Positions 21,280 to 32,534 of a stretch of 64,000 nucleotides of DNA are shown here, piece after piece. The stretch's first letter is position 1. Each line of letters starts with the position of its first letter. The position numbers and the translations under genes are program-made. The notes under the pieces were generated by a model. That model was not told where the DNA came from. It did not search any database and saw nothing but the letters and a program-made list of their open reading frames with translations. The stretch lies in the NCBI GenBank assembly GCA_922989275.2, contig OV277872.1, positions 32,777,619-32,841,618 on the forward strand, given 5' to 3'. Source of the stretch: Gari tellinella (Eukaryota > Mollusca > Bivalvia > Cardiida > Psammobiidae).

Positions 21280-21480
21280 TTAAACAGCAAACACAATTCA
21301 TCAACGAAACAAGATTTCCCTTGGGTGGTTAGATATGGTCTAATGACATCCTATATAGCCACGCTCTACAGTGTATGCGTATCAAAACCTTATTTGTATT
21401 TAATTTAAAACTGCATCAATCATATAATAAAAATGTTCCTAAGTCCGCTGGGTATTCGGTTTTCAAGGGAAACTTCGTTA

Positions 21481-21727
21481 CAGTGGAGAATGTGTTATTC
21501 TTTCCCAATAAACGCGTTTACGCTAAAACTATTATTTGCAGTGCAAACAGTTTGGAGCCAGATCAGACGTCGGGTAACCCGGTGTCTGATCAGGCTCCAA
21601 ACTGTTTGCCACCATGATAAACATGAAATATCAGAATAGTCCAAAAGTTGTTCTTTTCTACGTTTTAGCGCTTTGCGTTTGCGTACGTTTGCGTTTAAAA
21701 CGGGAAAGAATAACAGATTCTCCACTG
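21481..21727 (-). mobile_element. TA1 MITE, full length
   Basis: 247 bp, TA on both sides. Hairpin has a compensated-looking pair of changes (GACGTCGGG / CCCGGTGTC). Confidence 0.9.
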
Positions 21728-21814
21728 TACAAGTGTGCTTTAAATCATTAATATTGGTAAAAGTGAAGAAGACGTTTTCCTTATCAGATAAAAGCGTTTA
21801 AGCTTAAAAATCCT

Positions 21815-21895
21815 TACGTCAACTTTAAACTGTTTGGAACCAGATACGATGCCGGGTATTTCGGCGTCTGACCAGGATCAAAACTGTTTGCGATT
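21815..21895. repeat. Decayed hairpin A
   Basis: AAACTGTTTGGAACCAGATA, loop GGGTATTTC, CGTCTGACCAGGATCAAAAC. Confidence 0.5.
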
Positions 21896-21913
21896 CATAT
21901 TAAAAAACATAAA

Positions 21914-22069
21914 CAGTAAAACCTCTCTATTACGACCACTAAATTTTGATGATTATCAGGTAAACAGTAAAACAGAAAGCTCCTTTATGTTCATCTTGCT
22001 TTTAGCTGGCACGTGTCTATTATGCAACCTATTAGCCTTTTTTGTGGTCGTTATAGAGAGGTTTTACTG
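21914..22069. mobile_element. TA-G MITE
   Basis: CAGTAAAACCTCTCTATTAC and inverse ATAGAGAGGTTTTACTG. The interior contains AAAACAGAAAGCTCC / CATCTTGCTTTTAGCTG, a diverged core B (B2 type). Confidence 0.75.
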
Positions 22070-22109
22070 CACACTGTTGAGTCATGCAATTGTACTTAAA
22101 AGTTTCGTG

Positions 22110-22205
22110 CTAAAGGTAAGTGACTGCTTAAAGCGAGCTAGAAATAAGGCAGACTATCCCTTTTGATTTTTCTTTACTTTTACCATGTGCTTTAATCTTA
22201 AATCG
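22110..22205. repeat. B2 hairpin remnant
   Basis: GTGACTGCTTAAAGCGAGCT is followed by a poorly matching inverse arm CTTTACTTTTACCATGTGCT. Confidence 0.45.
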
Positions 22206-22300
22206 CTTCATCTGCTTTACGTTTTCGCGTTTCTTTAACATTTTTTTATTCGAGTATCAAATGCGGTGGCCTACCAGGCTACCACGACTTTTTTCTGTTA

Positions 22301-22464
22301 CAGTGGAGAATCTGTTATTCTTTCCCGTTTAAACGCAAACGTACGCAAACGCAAAACACTAAAACGTAGAAAAGAACAACTTTTGGACTCCAAACTGTTT
22401 GCACTGGAAATAATAGTTTTAGCGCAAACGCGTTTATTTGGAAAGAATAACAGATTCTCCACTG
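22301..22464 (+). mobile_element. TA1 MITE, hairpin-deleted (164 bp)
   Basis: TA-flanked with intact ends. ACTTTTGGACT is joined directly to CCAAACTGTTTGCACT, removing one stem arm and the loop. The junction shares CT with both parents. Confidence 0.9.
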
Positions 22465-22571
22465 TACTCATATAGTAAGGAACATGCAGTGCAATAAAAT
22501 GTGGAAAATGACTGTGGTTTGTTTTCCAGAGAGTGGGCGTTTACAATCCTGACAGTGCAGTCGTACATGTA

Positions 22572-22763
22572 CAGTGGAGAATCTGTTATTCTTTCCCAAT
22601 AAACGCGTTTACGCTAAAACTATTATGTCCATTGCAAACAGTTTGGAGCCAAGATAAACATGAAATATCATAATAGTCCAAAAGTTGTTCTTTGCTACGT
22701 TTTAGCGCTTTGCGTTTGCGTACGTTTGCGTTTAAACGGGAAAGAATAACAGATTCTCCACTG
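22572..22763 (-). mobile_element. TA1 MITE, hairpin-deleted (192 bp)
   Basis: TA-flanked with intact ends. CAGTTTGGAGCCA is joined to AGATAAACATGAAATATC, removing the loop and one arm through shared CCA. Confidence 0.9.
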
Positions 22764-22891
22764 TATCTGAGTGGCAAACAGTTCGTAGGTATATGGAATT
22801 ACAGTTTTTTTTTCAATATTAACATTTTTCTGTAATTAATGGTTAAAGTTTCTTTATCCATATCAGTCATATCTTGGTTTATCACTGGGTA

Positions 22892-22965
22892 CAGTGGAGA
22901 AGACCTTATTATTCCATGTTGAAACACAAACAAAACGTAAACACCATTCCATAAAGTGTAAAGAA
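22892..22965 (+). mobile_element. TA1 left-end fragment
   Basis: CAGTGGAGAAGACCTTATTA followed by a decayed arm (AAAACGTAAACACCATTCC). Confidence 0.55.
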
Positions 22966-23008
22966 TACTTCCTTTTATCTATAGCGATTAATTTTAATCT
23001 GCGTGGTA

Positions 23009-23254
23009 CAGTGGAGAATGTGTTATCCTTTCCCAATAAACGCGTTTACGCTCAAACTATTATTTGCAGTGCAAACAGTTTGGAGCCAGATCAGACGCCG
23101 GGTAACCCGGCGTCTGATCAGGCTCCAAATTGTTTGTCACCAAGATAAACATGAAATATCAGAATTATCCAAAAGTTGTTCTTTTCTACGTGTTAGCGCT
23201 TTGCGGTTGCGTACGTTTGCGTTTAAACGGGAAAGAATAACAGATTCTCCACTG
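23009..23254 (-). mobile_element. TA1 MITE, full length
   Basis: 246 bp, TA on both sides, hairpin intact. Confidence 0.9.
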
Positions 23255-23542
23255 TACATGTAACAGTTGGCAGGCTTGCGAAGACGCCATGTAACCCCGC
23301 GTCTGATTTGACTCAAAACTGTTTGCAATGATGTGGACGAAAAGATACCAAGCATACATATGATTAAACACGTAAAATATAACGTCACCATCAAGGTAAC
23401 GATAGCCATCTGGTGAGAATATGCATATTATATTAAGTAACCTGCAATGACAGGTAGATTTGCATAGCCAGACGTGTCACACTCAATACTGGTTAACGAT
23501 GATAAATAGGAAAATAATGACCATTGGAAAATAATACAACTA

Positions 23543-23632
23543 CAGTGGAACTTCGATATCTCAAACTCACTAAGTCGAACATATCAGTATTACAAAGTTC
23601 GAAAGTAGGTATGCCACGTTTTACAGTAACTT
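23543..23632. mobile_element. TA-F fragment
   Basis: CAGTGGAACTTCGATATCTC, then AAGTCGAACATATCAGTATT: the left half of a TA-F element, diverged. Confidence 0.45.
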
Positions 23633-23734
23633 TCAAATACGGTTATGATCGCTCGATTTTGGAATGATAAAAATCCCGTACAATCTGACAAAAAACCTTT
23701 GTGATAAAAAAATATAAACCCCAATCATTTCAAT

Positions 23735-23925
23735 TACAAACAGTTGGGAGCCAGATCAGACGTCGGATAACCCGGTATCTGATCGGACTACAAACAGTTT
23801 GCCACTTAGATTTAAATAAATCGATAAAGATGTTTTAAAAAATGTATTCATTACATTTATTGCAACGCATTTGCGTTTAGTTTGCGTTAAAACGTAAAAG
23901 AATTACATCTCCACTTTAGCACACA
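23735..23925 (-). mobile_element. TA1 fragment, older subfamily
   Basis: Core A (about 23738-23803), CACTTAGATTTAAATAAATC arm and AAAGAATTACATCTCCACTT end. Left end lost. Confidence 0.6.
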
Positions 23926-24059
23926 AAAGTGGAGCTTGATGTCAAACCCATATACATGTATAATAATAATATAATACAATAATGGTTTTAATCATTTGCA
24001 CAAACAAACAAGAACTTTCACTGTGAAATTAGAATGTCCACGAAATGATACTTTGACCT

Positions 24060-24960
24060 TGAATATCAGGACACGATGCAGAGTTGCAGACAAAGTGTAG
24101 ATATTTAAAATGCTATGGAGACACAAAATACAGATAGAGGTCAGAGTATATATTTTATCTTTATACATATCAGGTCATCGATGGGTCAAGCTGAAAGGAA
24201 GGTGTTGTATCCAAGTATGAAGTAAATCAATTCAGTAATAAGGAAGTTGTGCGCAATGTTAAAGTTTTCCATCAAATTGAATTTTGAAGGTCAAGGTTAT
24301 TGAGGGATCAAGGTTAAATATATTAGCTGAAAAGTCTAGTCAAACGGGGTACATGTATTGTGTCCAAGTATGAAGTAAATCCATTGACTAATAAGAAAGT
24401 TAAGGCAAATGTTCATGCATTCATTCCTTCATTCATTCAATGTTAGAGCTTTTGGAAAACTTGAAAAACTTGAAACTTTATAATTTGGTTAAACGCCTAT
24501 TTTTACAAACCATGTATCCAATGGCGTTGTACATCGAGATAGAACCAAAGCAGTGAAAATAATTATAAAATAAAAAGTAAAAACATAAATAAAATGATGA
24601 TCATAATAAGAGAAGATATAATATGCCATACAGTGCCAACGAAGGAAATAATAAGATCCTCAAAATCAAGGTCATTGAGGAGTCACGCTGAAAGGTGTAT
24701 TCCAATGGAGTGCTGTATCCAAGTATGAAGTAAGTCTATGAGGTAATAAGGAGGTTATGAGCAATGCTAAAGTTTTCCGTCAAATTTAATTGTGAAGGCC
24801 AATACTATTATGGGGTCAATGTCAAATAAGTATATGTCAGCTGAAAGGTTGAAGTCAAAGTTTTGGGACGGAATGAATGACGGACAGACAGACTGATTAA
24901 AAGACGAAGAAACAGTTAAAAAAAAACCTTCTGGGGCAGAACAATATAGTTTTAAACTTT
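24060..24960. repeat. Degenerate long-unit repeat with GTATCCAAGTATGAAGTAA
   Basis: The segment TATCCAAGTATGAAGTAA followed by TAATAAGGAAGTT..GCAATGTTAAAGTTTTCC occurs near 24210, 24360 and 24718, joined by AAGGTCAAGGTTATTGAGGG-type spacers, and ends with GACGGACAGACAGAC. No ORF. Confidence 0.55.
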
Positions 24961-25014
24961 GAAATCTGGAAACTTTAAGCAGCCGAGTTTATCTGCATAG
25001 TAAAAGTAGGTTAA

Positions 25015-25224
25015 CCCTTCCTTGATCAAATGTATCGTGCTAGTTTTACTCCTTTACCGCCACATTGTCGTCTACTTCAATATTGTTGTCTGCAACATCA
25101 TTTCAAAAGTAAATTTAAGGCCGTATAACTGACGTAATTTAAAAAAGTGGCAAAACCTTTTGATCCTGATCAGAATCAAAACTGTTTGCAAATGCGCTTT
25201 ATGACGTCATTGAGAGTGAAAGGG
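25015..25224 (+). mobile_element. PB-A element, complete but hairpin reduced
   Basis: TTAA at 25011-25014 and 25225-25228. Ends CCCTTCCTTGATCAAA and GAGTGAAAGGG. The hairpin keeps only the outer stem (TTTTGATCCTGATCAGAATC): the GACGCC section is gone. TGACGTCA at 25202-25209. Confidence 0.85.
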
Positions 25225-25327
25225 TTAATTCAATATCGACAGTGTACTCCTTTCTAAGTCATGACAGTTGTTAGTTGATACAGTACGCGGCTATAATAGG
25301 TGTTTCACTCGCTAAACCCGGAATATA

Positions 25328-25570
25328 CAGATGAGAAGAGTTATTCTTTCCCAATAAAAGAGCTTGTCCCAAAACAATTATTTCTATTGCAAAAAGTTTC
25401 GAGCCAGATCAGACGCCGGGTAACCCGGCGTCTGATCTTGCTCCAAACTGTTTGCCACTCAAATAAAAAACAAATCACCAAAATTGTCCAAAGCTGTCAT
25501 TTTTAACAGTTTATTGCACTGTGTGCGTTTGGTTTCTTTTCAACGGGAAATAACAACGTCTTCTCCGCTG
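25328..25570 (-). mobile_element. TA1 MITE, older subfamily
   Basis: TA-flanked; ends CAGATGAGAAGAGTTATTC and CGTCTTCTCCGCTG; core A intact (about 25389-25455). Confidence 0.8.
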
Positions 25571-25664
25571 TAATAAAGTAAAGCGTGAGTTAGCAACAAC
25601 TGTGATGAGTTCAGTAAGGAAATCGATGGCCATCGATTGCAAGTTGGCTACCGATTTGTGGAAA

Positions 25665-25901
25665 AAGTGGAGAAAACGTAATTCTTTCGTTCAAACGCAT
25701 TTACGCATTGCAATGAAATATAGAAAAAATGACAACATTTTGACAATTCAGACTACCAGTTTTAATCTGAGTGGCAAACAGCTTGGAGCCTGATCAGACG
25801 CCGGGTTACCCAGCGTCTAATCTGGCTCCAAACTGTTTGCAATGAAAATAATATTTTAAGCGTAACCGAGGTTATTTGGAAAGAAAATGGTTTCTCTACT
25901 G
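25665..25901 (+). mobile_element. TA1 MITE, older subfamily
   Basis: Left end AAGTGGAGAAAACGTAATTC, right end GGTTTCTCTACTG then TA. Core A near 25776-25842 with one unpaired change. Confidence 0.7.
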
Positions 25902-25904
25902 TAC

Positions 25905-26245
25905 TCTGCACGCTGCACCCGGGGCACAAACTGCTAACCTAAACAGCAAACAATTTTACATGTAAAATGAACACGCTATTGAATAGTGTAGAATGGTGAT
26001 CTTTAAAGACATGCGACTGCTTAATGGATGATTAAAGTTATGCAGAAATCTCCTTCAGACGCATTACTTTTGTCATACATTAAACTACAATATACATGTA
26101 CTATAAAGACTACAACGTTGTCTTTCTTGTAACAAACAACAAACGGTTAGTGATTTAGTTTTCTAGGGGTGTCTTTAAAGCGTAATTTTTCAGGAAAAAG
26201 TGGAGTATTAAGGTGAAATGATGCTGTTTAAATTAAAACTTCACA
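25905..26245. other. No recognised feature
   Basis: Non-coding AT-rich sequence. Confidence 0.35.
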
Positions 26246-26322
26246 TACATGTAGCAAACAGGGTGGACCACGATCGGACGTCTCTGTTCAGAGACGTCTT
26301 ATCTTGGGCTGCACTGTTTGAA
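26246..26322. repeat. Hairpin of mixed A/C type
   Basis: GCAAACAGGGTGGACCACGA, inner stem GACGTCTCTGTTCAGAGACGTC, then a matching outer arm ending CACTGTTTG. The inner stem is perfect, the outer stem worn. Confidence 0.5.
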
Positions 26323-27243
26323 GTTATAGTTACTTGTGGTGATATCAGTGTGGTTTATATTGGCTTCAAGAAACTGCTTGACACATCTTTATGTAGTCGC
26401 CATATAATATTATATTTGTTTGTTTATAATACATTTTGTATGTACATGTATGTTTATAACATAACTATGTAACGCTTCATGTTCTCCTCATGGGATTCTA
26501 AGACCATTGGAATTATGGAAATAACTGAAACTGTAACGATCGTTTAATTCATGTTTCAATGTGTGTGACACTCTTACTGGACAATAATTATTCTTGTTAA
26601 TCAGATTTCGTCTGAACTATCGCATAACTCATGTTTTTGGATAAAACATAATTAATGAGATAATCTTAATGACATAGTCGCAAGAATGTCAACGAGTTAT
26701 TAATGGCATGGTTCATTTTTATGAGGAAATGGCAATTTTTCAAGGCAATAGTTCGTGCGAAAAGGTCTATGAATACGGATGGGGAAGATCTTATTCTTTG
26801 GCTGTCATTTCTCCGAATTATTCTGAAATATTCGGAGTGTTCTTGATTTCTCCGGGCCTACTTGTCCGGTAGCAGACAAAGATAATATAGCTTAAGCTTG
26901 CTAGGAGTTGTATAGAAATTGTGGTTTTTGATAGAATAGACCCTCAACATTAAAGATCCGATGTATGACCACCGGTCGTCCTTGGGCATTTCCAGATAGT
27001 CAAGATGGCGTCCAAGATGGCCGCTGGCATGTATCTGGCATGTATCTGGCTAGCTGTTAGGTTTGATTCAATAAATTCTAACGGACTTTTCAGAAAACAA
27101 TAGCTCAATAGCATGTGTGTGGCATTATTAAAGCTCTAAATATATAAACAAACATGATATATAGCTATAATAATAACCCACAATAAATGGGGTCCAAACT
27201 GGCCAACAAAGTACCATTTTTATGTAAAATAAATTGAAAAGTA
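26323..27243. other. No gene; M-type hairpin
   Basis: CATTTCTCCGAATTATTCTG / ATATTCGGAGTG near 26808-26845 resembles the M repeat. An ORF at 26218-26472 has no motif. Confidence 0.35.
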
Positions 27244-27489
27244 CAGTGGAGAATCTGTTATTCTTTCCCGTTTAAACGCAAACGTACGCAAACGCAAAGC
27301 ACTAAAACGTACAAAAGAACAACTTTTGGACAATTCTGATATTTCATGTTTATCTTGGTGGCAAACAGTTTAGAGCCTGATCAGACGCCGGGTTACCCGG
27401 CGTCTGATCTGGCTCCAAACTTTTTGCACTGCAAATAATAGTTTTAGCGTAAACGCGTTTATTGGGAAAGAATAACAGATTCTCCACTG
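27244..27489 (+). mobile_element. TA1 MITE, full length
   Basis: 246 bp, TA on both sides; hairpin has AACTTTTTG in place of AACTGTTTG on the outer right arm. Confidence 0.9.
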
Positions 27490-27984
27490 TAGGTGCAACA
27501 CTTTACAAGGCTTAGAATTTGCTCCAGTATTTTCCCGTCGTTATAATATCATTGTTCATAATTAACAATAAAACAAACATGACAAGATCAAGTTCGCAAT
27601 TTACTCATTCATAAATGAATTATAAGAGACTGTCAACAGAATACAATATGCATGAAAACAATGCAGCTTAAGCTTACATTGAGGTAGTTCATGCATAACG
27701 ATGAAAAAATGCAATAAATATTTCAGATTTACAGAAAAGTAATTAGTCAAGTCAAAACTCTAATATTATCAAATAGTTTATAGAACCCAATTGCCTACCT
27801 TCAATACATGTATATACAATACACTATAGTTTCAAGCAAAGAATACTGAAATTATCGTACAAAAATAAAGTTCTGTGTTTCCATTACTGTGATATTTGTC
27901 ACCACATGGCTTGTCATCTTTATTGTTAGATATTCTAGTTACAATGTACTTGGGTGCTTCTTGGGAACAAAGAAATAGTTGGGT
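27490..27984. other. No recognised feature
   Basis: Non-coding; overlapping short ORFs at 27832-28117 are on both strands and lack motifs. Confidence 0.35.
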
Positions 27985-28145
27985 AAAATGGATAACAATA
28001 ATTCCTATTGGGGTGCTTGATAGCTTTAAGCAGGCTGAAAGTAAAGCAGAATGCACCTCAAGGCGCATTCTGCTGTACTTTCAATTTACTTTAAGTGTTC
28101 ACCCGTCTTCAAAATAAACTAGAAACGGGCTTTTGGGTATAGCCA
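27985..28145 (+). mobile_element. PB-B remnant
   Basis: Core B with unequal arms (GAATGCACCTCAAGGCGCATTC) and the PB-B right arm CTAGAAACGGGCTTTTGGGT. Terminal TTAA sites are lost. Confidence 0.6.
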
Positions 28146-28448
28146 GGCCATGACCTTCCTATTTATATTGATAAATATTATGTATTTAACATTTGTATAT
28201 TGTTTAGTCTGTCCATGGTAGTGGAACTCATACAATTATGGTCAATAAAAGTTTCAAAAAGTATGGAATGGTATATGGTTAAGATGTAATTTCTGTGATA
28301 AGAAACGGCTTGGAACTAATAGGATCCAACTGAGATGGTAATTTACAACATGTTTTTGTCTCATCTGAATTCAACGGTTTTCATCATGTATCGCAAGTTT
28401 GTCCATGGCGACTGCCAAGTACGTGTATACTGCTAGGCAATAGTATTA

Positions 28449-28712
28449 CAGCGGAGAAGACGTTATTCATTCCCGAAAAACGCGTGTACGCCAAAACTTT
28501 TATTTCCATTGCAAATCGTTTGGTGCCTGATCAGACGCCGGGTAACCCGTGTACGGCTAAAACTTTTATTTCCATTGCAAACCGTTTGGTGCCTGATCAG
28601 ACGCCGGGTAACCCGGCGTCCGATCAAGCTCCAAACTGTTTGCCACTCAGATTATTACTATTTGCAATGTGCTCGAACACAAAATTCACTGGTTGAGAAA
28701 GAATAAGATCTT
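28449..28712 (-). mobile_element. TA1 MITE, older subfamily, with internal duplication
   Basis: Starts CAGCGGAGAAGACGTTATTC. The segment from GTGTACGCC to GGGTAACCCG (28483-28548) is repeated directly (28549-28615), so the left hairpin arm occurs twice and the right arm once. Confidence 0.75.
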
Positions 28713-28758
28713 CCCAATAAATCGTTGCAGCTACAACTACAAAATATTACCAAACCAC

Positions 28759-29003
28759 CGAGGAGCTTACATTATACTTTCCCAATTTACGCATTTGTGC
28801 CTCAAAATTTATGTCCACTACAAACATATTGAGGCCTGATCAGACGCCGGGTTACCCGGCGTCTGATCAGGTTCAAACTGTTTGTCACTCAGATTTAAAT
28901 AAATCGTTTATAAGTTCAAAACGTTGCTATTTACTGCATTTTATTGCAATGTGTTGGCATTTTGTGTGCGTATAAACGTGAAAGAATAACGTATTCTCCA
29001 ATG
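28759..29003 (-). mobile_element. TA1 MITE, older subfamily
   Basis: Ends CGAGGAGCTTACATTATAC (worn) and AATAACGTATTCTCCAATG then TA. Core A intact in the inner stem. Confidence 0.65.
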
Positions 29004-29214
29004 TAGATCTACTAGAAAATCTATCTCAATACATGTAATCCTACCTTTGAATGCTGTCAATAAATTCCTCTTCAAATATTTGTCACAATTGTATATATAC
29101 TAGTAGTTTTATAATTTTATAGTGTTGAACGTCCTGTCTCACACTTACTAGTCAGTTTGTTTCTAAAAACCCTCGAATAATATCCTCCTGTCTTTTAATC
29201 AACTCCTTACTAAG

Positions 29215-29452
29215 TGGAGAAGACGTTATTCTTTTCCCTTTAAAATGCAAACACATTGCAATATACTGCAAAAATTGTAATTTGTTGACGAATCTAATTC
29301 TCCATTTTAATCTGAGTGGCAAACAGTTTGGAGCCTGATCAGACGCCGGGTTAACCGGCGTCTGATCTGGCTCCAAATTGTTTGCATGGAAATACATGTA
29401 AGACATTTAGCGTAAACATGTTTTTTTTAAAGAACAACATAATCTCCATTAT
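29215..29452 (+). mobile_element. TA1 MITE, older subfamily
   Basis: AGTGGAGAAGACGTTATTC at the left; right end CATAATCTCCATTATAA is worn. Core A lies at about 29319-29384. Confidence 0.65.
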
Positions 29453-29489
29453 AAATGTTTATTATCATAATTATATATTTAATATATAT

Positions 29490-29680
29490 ACAGTATAGAA
29501 GACGTTTTCTTTCAAAATAAACTCATTTGTGTTTTAACAATTGTGCCCGCTACAAACAGTTTGAAGCCAAATCATAGGGTAAATACGTCGGCGTCTTATC
29601 TGGATCCAATCTGTTTGCAAATTAGATTTTAATAAATTGTAAATATTTTAAAAAGTACAATGCATGCCATTAACCCACAC
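29490..29680 (-). mobile_element. TA1 fragment, older subfamily
   Basis: CAGTATAGAAGACGTTTTC then a damaged core A (AATCATAGGGTAAATACGTC). Confidence 0.5.
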
Positions 29681-29780
29681 CACTGCCTTACCCTGATTGC
29701 AATTTAATTATTTTAGTTTAAACATATTTACATGCATTTTACAAACATTAAATGAAGTTTAGGAAACGAATGCTTTTTTG

Positions 29781-29955
29781 GAAAACAGTTTGGATCATGA
29801 TCAGACGTCGCGTAACGCGGCGTCTGATAATGATCCAAACTGTTTGGCACTCGTTTCAATATTTCATAAAGTAGAATACCTAAATTTCAAATGGGAGAAA
29901 TAAAAGCCGACGATAATAGTTTAAAATTGATGACGTCATGGCAGTGAACGGGTTA
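29781..29955 (-). mobile_element. PB-A element, partly decayed
   Basis: Core A GATCATGATCAGACGTCGCG pairs with GCGGCGTCTGATAATGATC. TGACGTCA at 29931-29938 and end GAACGGG before TTAA. The left end is lost. Confidence 0.65.
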
Positions 29956-30294
29956 ACTACATTTTATAATGTCTTTCGTTTAGTTTCGTTTTAACGGAAA
30001 ATAATAACATCCCCTCCCCCAATGTATCTCCATACAGATTTTAAATCACCCACAACATCAAAATCAATCCAACTTTCACAAAATTAACAAGTGAATTCCA
30101 ATTGTAAACACCTTTGATCTTTCACTTATTGGCTTTAATCCGCGATGACCACTTGAAACATTTAAACTATGATAGATACACTTATCCAACGGACCATTGC
30201 GGTCATCTTGTGATGTCAATGTATTTACACCTATCATTAACAACCAATCCTTGCTAAAGCGATCACTAAATAGAATGTCCTTTTTCCTTAATAA
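29956..30294. other. No recognised feature
   Basis: Contains a TA1-like end fragment (CGTTTAGTTTCGTTTTAACG..AATAACATCCCCTCC) near 29980, otherwise nothing supported. Confidence 0.35.
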
Positions 30295-30475
30295 AGTGAG
30301 TGACTGCTTAAAGCATATTGAAAGTAAATTAGAAAGCTTCCTTAGTAGTTTTCTGATTTTCGTTCAACATGTGTAAGCATTCATTTGCCTTAATCTGTCA
30401 GATGTCACTGTATAAAACTGCCAATAAGTCTTTTTTTGTACGGTATTAATATCTGGGTTTTACTGTATCAACACT
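30295..30475. mobile_element. TA-G remnant with B2 hairpin
   Basis: GTGAGTGACTGCTTAAAGCA with the B2 arms (GAAAGCTTCCTTAGTAGTTTTC) and right end GGGTTTTACTG before TA. Confidence 0.5.
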
Positions 30476-30499
30476 GACCATGTTAAGCGGGCCTTTCCT

Positions 30500-30575
30500 A
30501 ACTTTTGCAAACAGTTTGGATCCTGATCAGACGCCGAGTTACTAGGCGTCTGATCGGGACCCAAACTGTTTAACA
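30500..30575. repeat. Hairpin A, near-perfect
   Basis: GCAAACAGTTTGGATCCTGA, GACGCCGAGTTACTAGGCGTC, then GATCGGGACCCAAACTG. The loop-proximal pair CGAG/CTAG is imperfect. Confidence 0.65.
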
Positions 30576-31046
30576 CTGATCGCAAATGTATATTCCAAAT
30601 AAAAACGTATAAATACTGGTTTTGAGTTAACTAACATAACGACGTTTTTAAGGATTGAATATATTTAATATGCTAAGGGTCAGTGGTATTACCCTCGGGG
30701 TTCAGGACATAGACAAATTAGACTATTGATCCATTGTGGCGATAGCCGGTTTCACACTATGTAATTGTACCGTTCACGGGGCACTGGTTTGGTTCACTCT
30801 CGGATAGGTCAGAGATCACGATCAGATAAGGTTCTTTTAAAATAGACATAGCGACGTTTACGACTTTCTAAATCAACAACAACAATAATGCAAGTGGGTT
30901 TTGCTGAAATCAACACATGTGCTCTACCGGCGATTTTTGTGGTGTTTGTTAATGTCCGTTTAGAACTGCCATCTATGGGCTACTTGGACGCCCAAGGGAG
31001 AAGGGAGTGGATAGAGAAAACCCGGGCGCGATGCCCTACTTTTATT

Positions 31047-31092
31047 ATCGACATAGTTATTATTATTATTTATTATTATTATTATTATACCA
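31047..31092. repeat. (TTA)n microsatellite
   Basis: Runs of TTA/TAT adjoining TTATATAGCGCTCTTTTCAC, a junction often seen at repeat ends. Confidence 0.85.
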
Positions 31093-31149
31093 GATTTATA
31101 TAGCGCTCTTTTCACACAGGGGTTGTGCGTTCAAAAGCGCTTCACATGA

Positions 31150-31660
31150 AGTTACACAAATGTACCTACAAACAAGAAAAGACAAAATAACTACAATATG
31201 ATCTAAAATAAACATGAATAAACATATAAAAAGACAGCCCCCAAAATGGCAATCACATTACTCCCATCAATCAGCAATGAAGCAACCGGCTTCTGATTGT
31301 CGACCGATAGAAACAATAGTAGAGCGCCCAAATGCAGGCCGCCAGGAAAAGACAAATAACTACAATTAGATATAAAATAAACATAATAAACGTACAAAAG
31401 ACAGCCCCCAAAAATGGCGATCACGTTACCCCATCAATCAAGAGCAACGAAGCAAATGGCTTCTTTATGCGGACTGATAGAAATAACAGTAGAGCGCCCA
31501 ATGAAGGCCACTAAACATACAGAAGACAGCCCCCAAAACGGCGATTGCACTACCTCAACAATCGAGAGCAACGAAGCAAATGGCTTCTTTATGCCGACTG
31601 ATAGAAATAATAGCAGAACGCCCAATGCAGGCCGCCCAATGTAACATAACTAGGAAAAAT
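31150..31660. repeat. Three-unit tandem repeat
   Basis: GACAGCCCCCAAAA recurs at 31233, 31400 and 31525, each followed by AATCAAGAGCAACGAAGCAA-like sequence and GATAGAAATAA..AGAGCGCCCAA. Units are about 167 and 125 bp. ORFs across it on both strands are by-products. Confidence 0.75.
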
Positions 31661-31839
31661 AGCATGCGACAATAACTAAAATTTCTATAAGAGACCGAAA
31701 ACCAGATAATACTCCAGAAACTCCCATTTGGACCCACAACATCTACAGCATCTACATCTGGGTCTTTTGGATTGCCAGTGTAAAGCACTGATACATCGGA
31801 CCACAGTTTATCAAGTCTCATCCGAAGAATTCAGTCCGG

Positions 31840-31915
31840 TGGGGGATCTAACTCACGACCTCTGGTACCGCAATCGATTGGGCTTCCACTGGAAAACGCC
31901 CGCAACCCATGCATT
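31840..31915 (-). repeat. Possible tRNA-derived SINE piece
   Basis: GGGGATCTAACTCACGACCT reads on the minus strand like a worn B box. Too short to define. Confidence 0.3.
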
Positions 31916-31934
31916 GCCTTACCCCGATTACAAT

Positions 31935-32105
31935 GTACAATGGTATTTGCAAACAATTTGGATCCTGATCAGACTCCGCGTTATGCAGCGTCTAATAAAG
32001 ATCCAAACTGTTTGACATAGAATTTTCATCTGAAAAACAAACACATGTCAATCAGCTCTAATTACGCGGCGTCTTATCAGGATCCAAACTGTTTGACACA
32101 CAATT
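31935..32105. repeat. Two adjacent hairpin-A remnants
   Basis: The first (31949-32020) is GCAAACAATTTGGATCCTGA with a right arm reading GCGTCTAATAAAGATCC. The second (32050-32098) retains only the right arm ACGCGGCGTCTTATCAGGAT. Confidence 0.5.
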
Positions 32106-32160
32106 TCATTTTCTTACTTACACGTCAAAATAGAACTATAAATAGACAACAATTCTTTAA

Positions 32161-32361
32161 CTTTTTCACTCTCAATGACGCTTGAAAGCGCGTTTGCAAA
32201 CAGTTTGAATCCTGATCAGTCTGTTTGGCACTAGTATTGAAATTGTTTCAGTCATACAGCCTTGAATTTAACTTTGAAATGATATTGCAGACAACACTAT
32301 TGAAACAGACGACAATGAAACGGTGAAAGGGTAAAACACTGATGTTGGTATAGTGAAAGGG
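32161..32361 (-). mobile_element. PB-A element, hairpin reduced
   Basis: TTAA at 32157-32160 and 32362-32365; ends CTTTTTCACTCTCAATGACG and TATAGTGAAAGG. The hairpin kept only AAACAGTTTGAATCCTGATC joined to AGTCTGTTTGGC. Confidence 0.75.
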
Positions 32362-32534
32362 TTAACACTGATTACGCAGCGTCTAATCAGTAATCTACAC
32401 TGTTTGACACACACTTTCTTCTTTCTTACACGTCAAAATACCTAAATCAAAATGAATGAGAAATATAAATAGAAGACAATTGCATGAAGCAGATGACTTC
32501 ATGGCAGGGGCTGGATTTGCGTTTTGTTTGCGTA

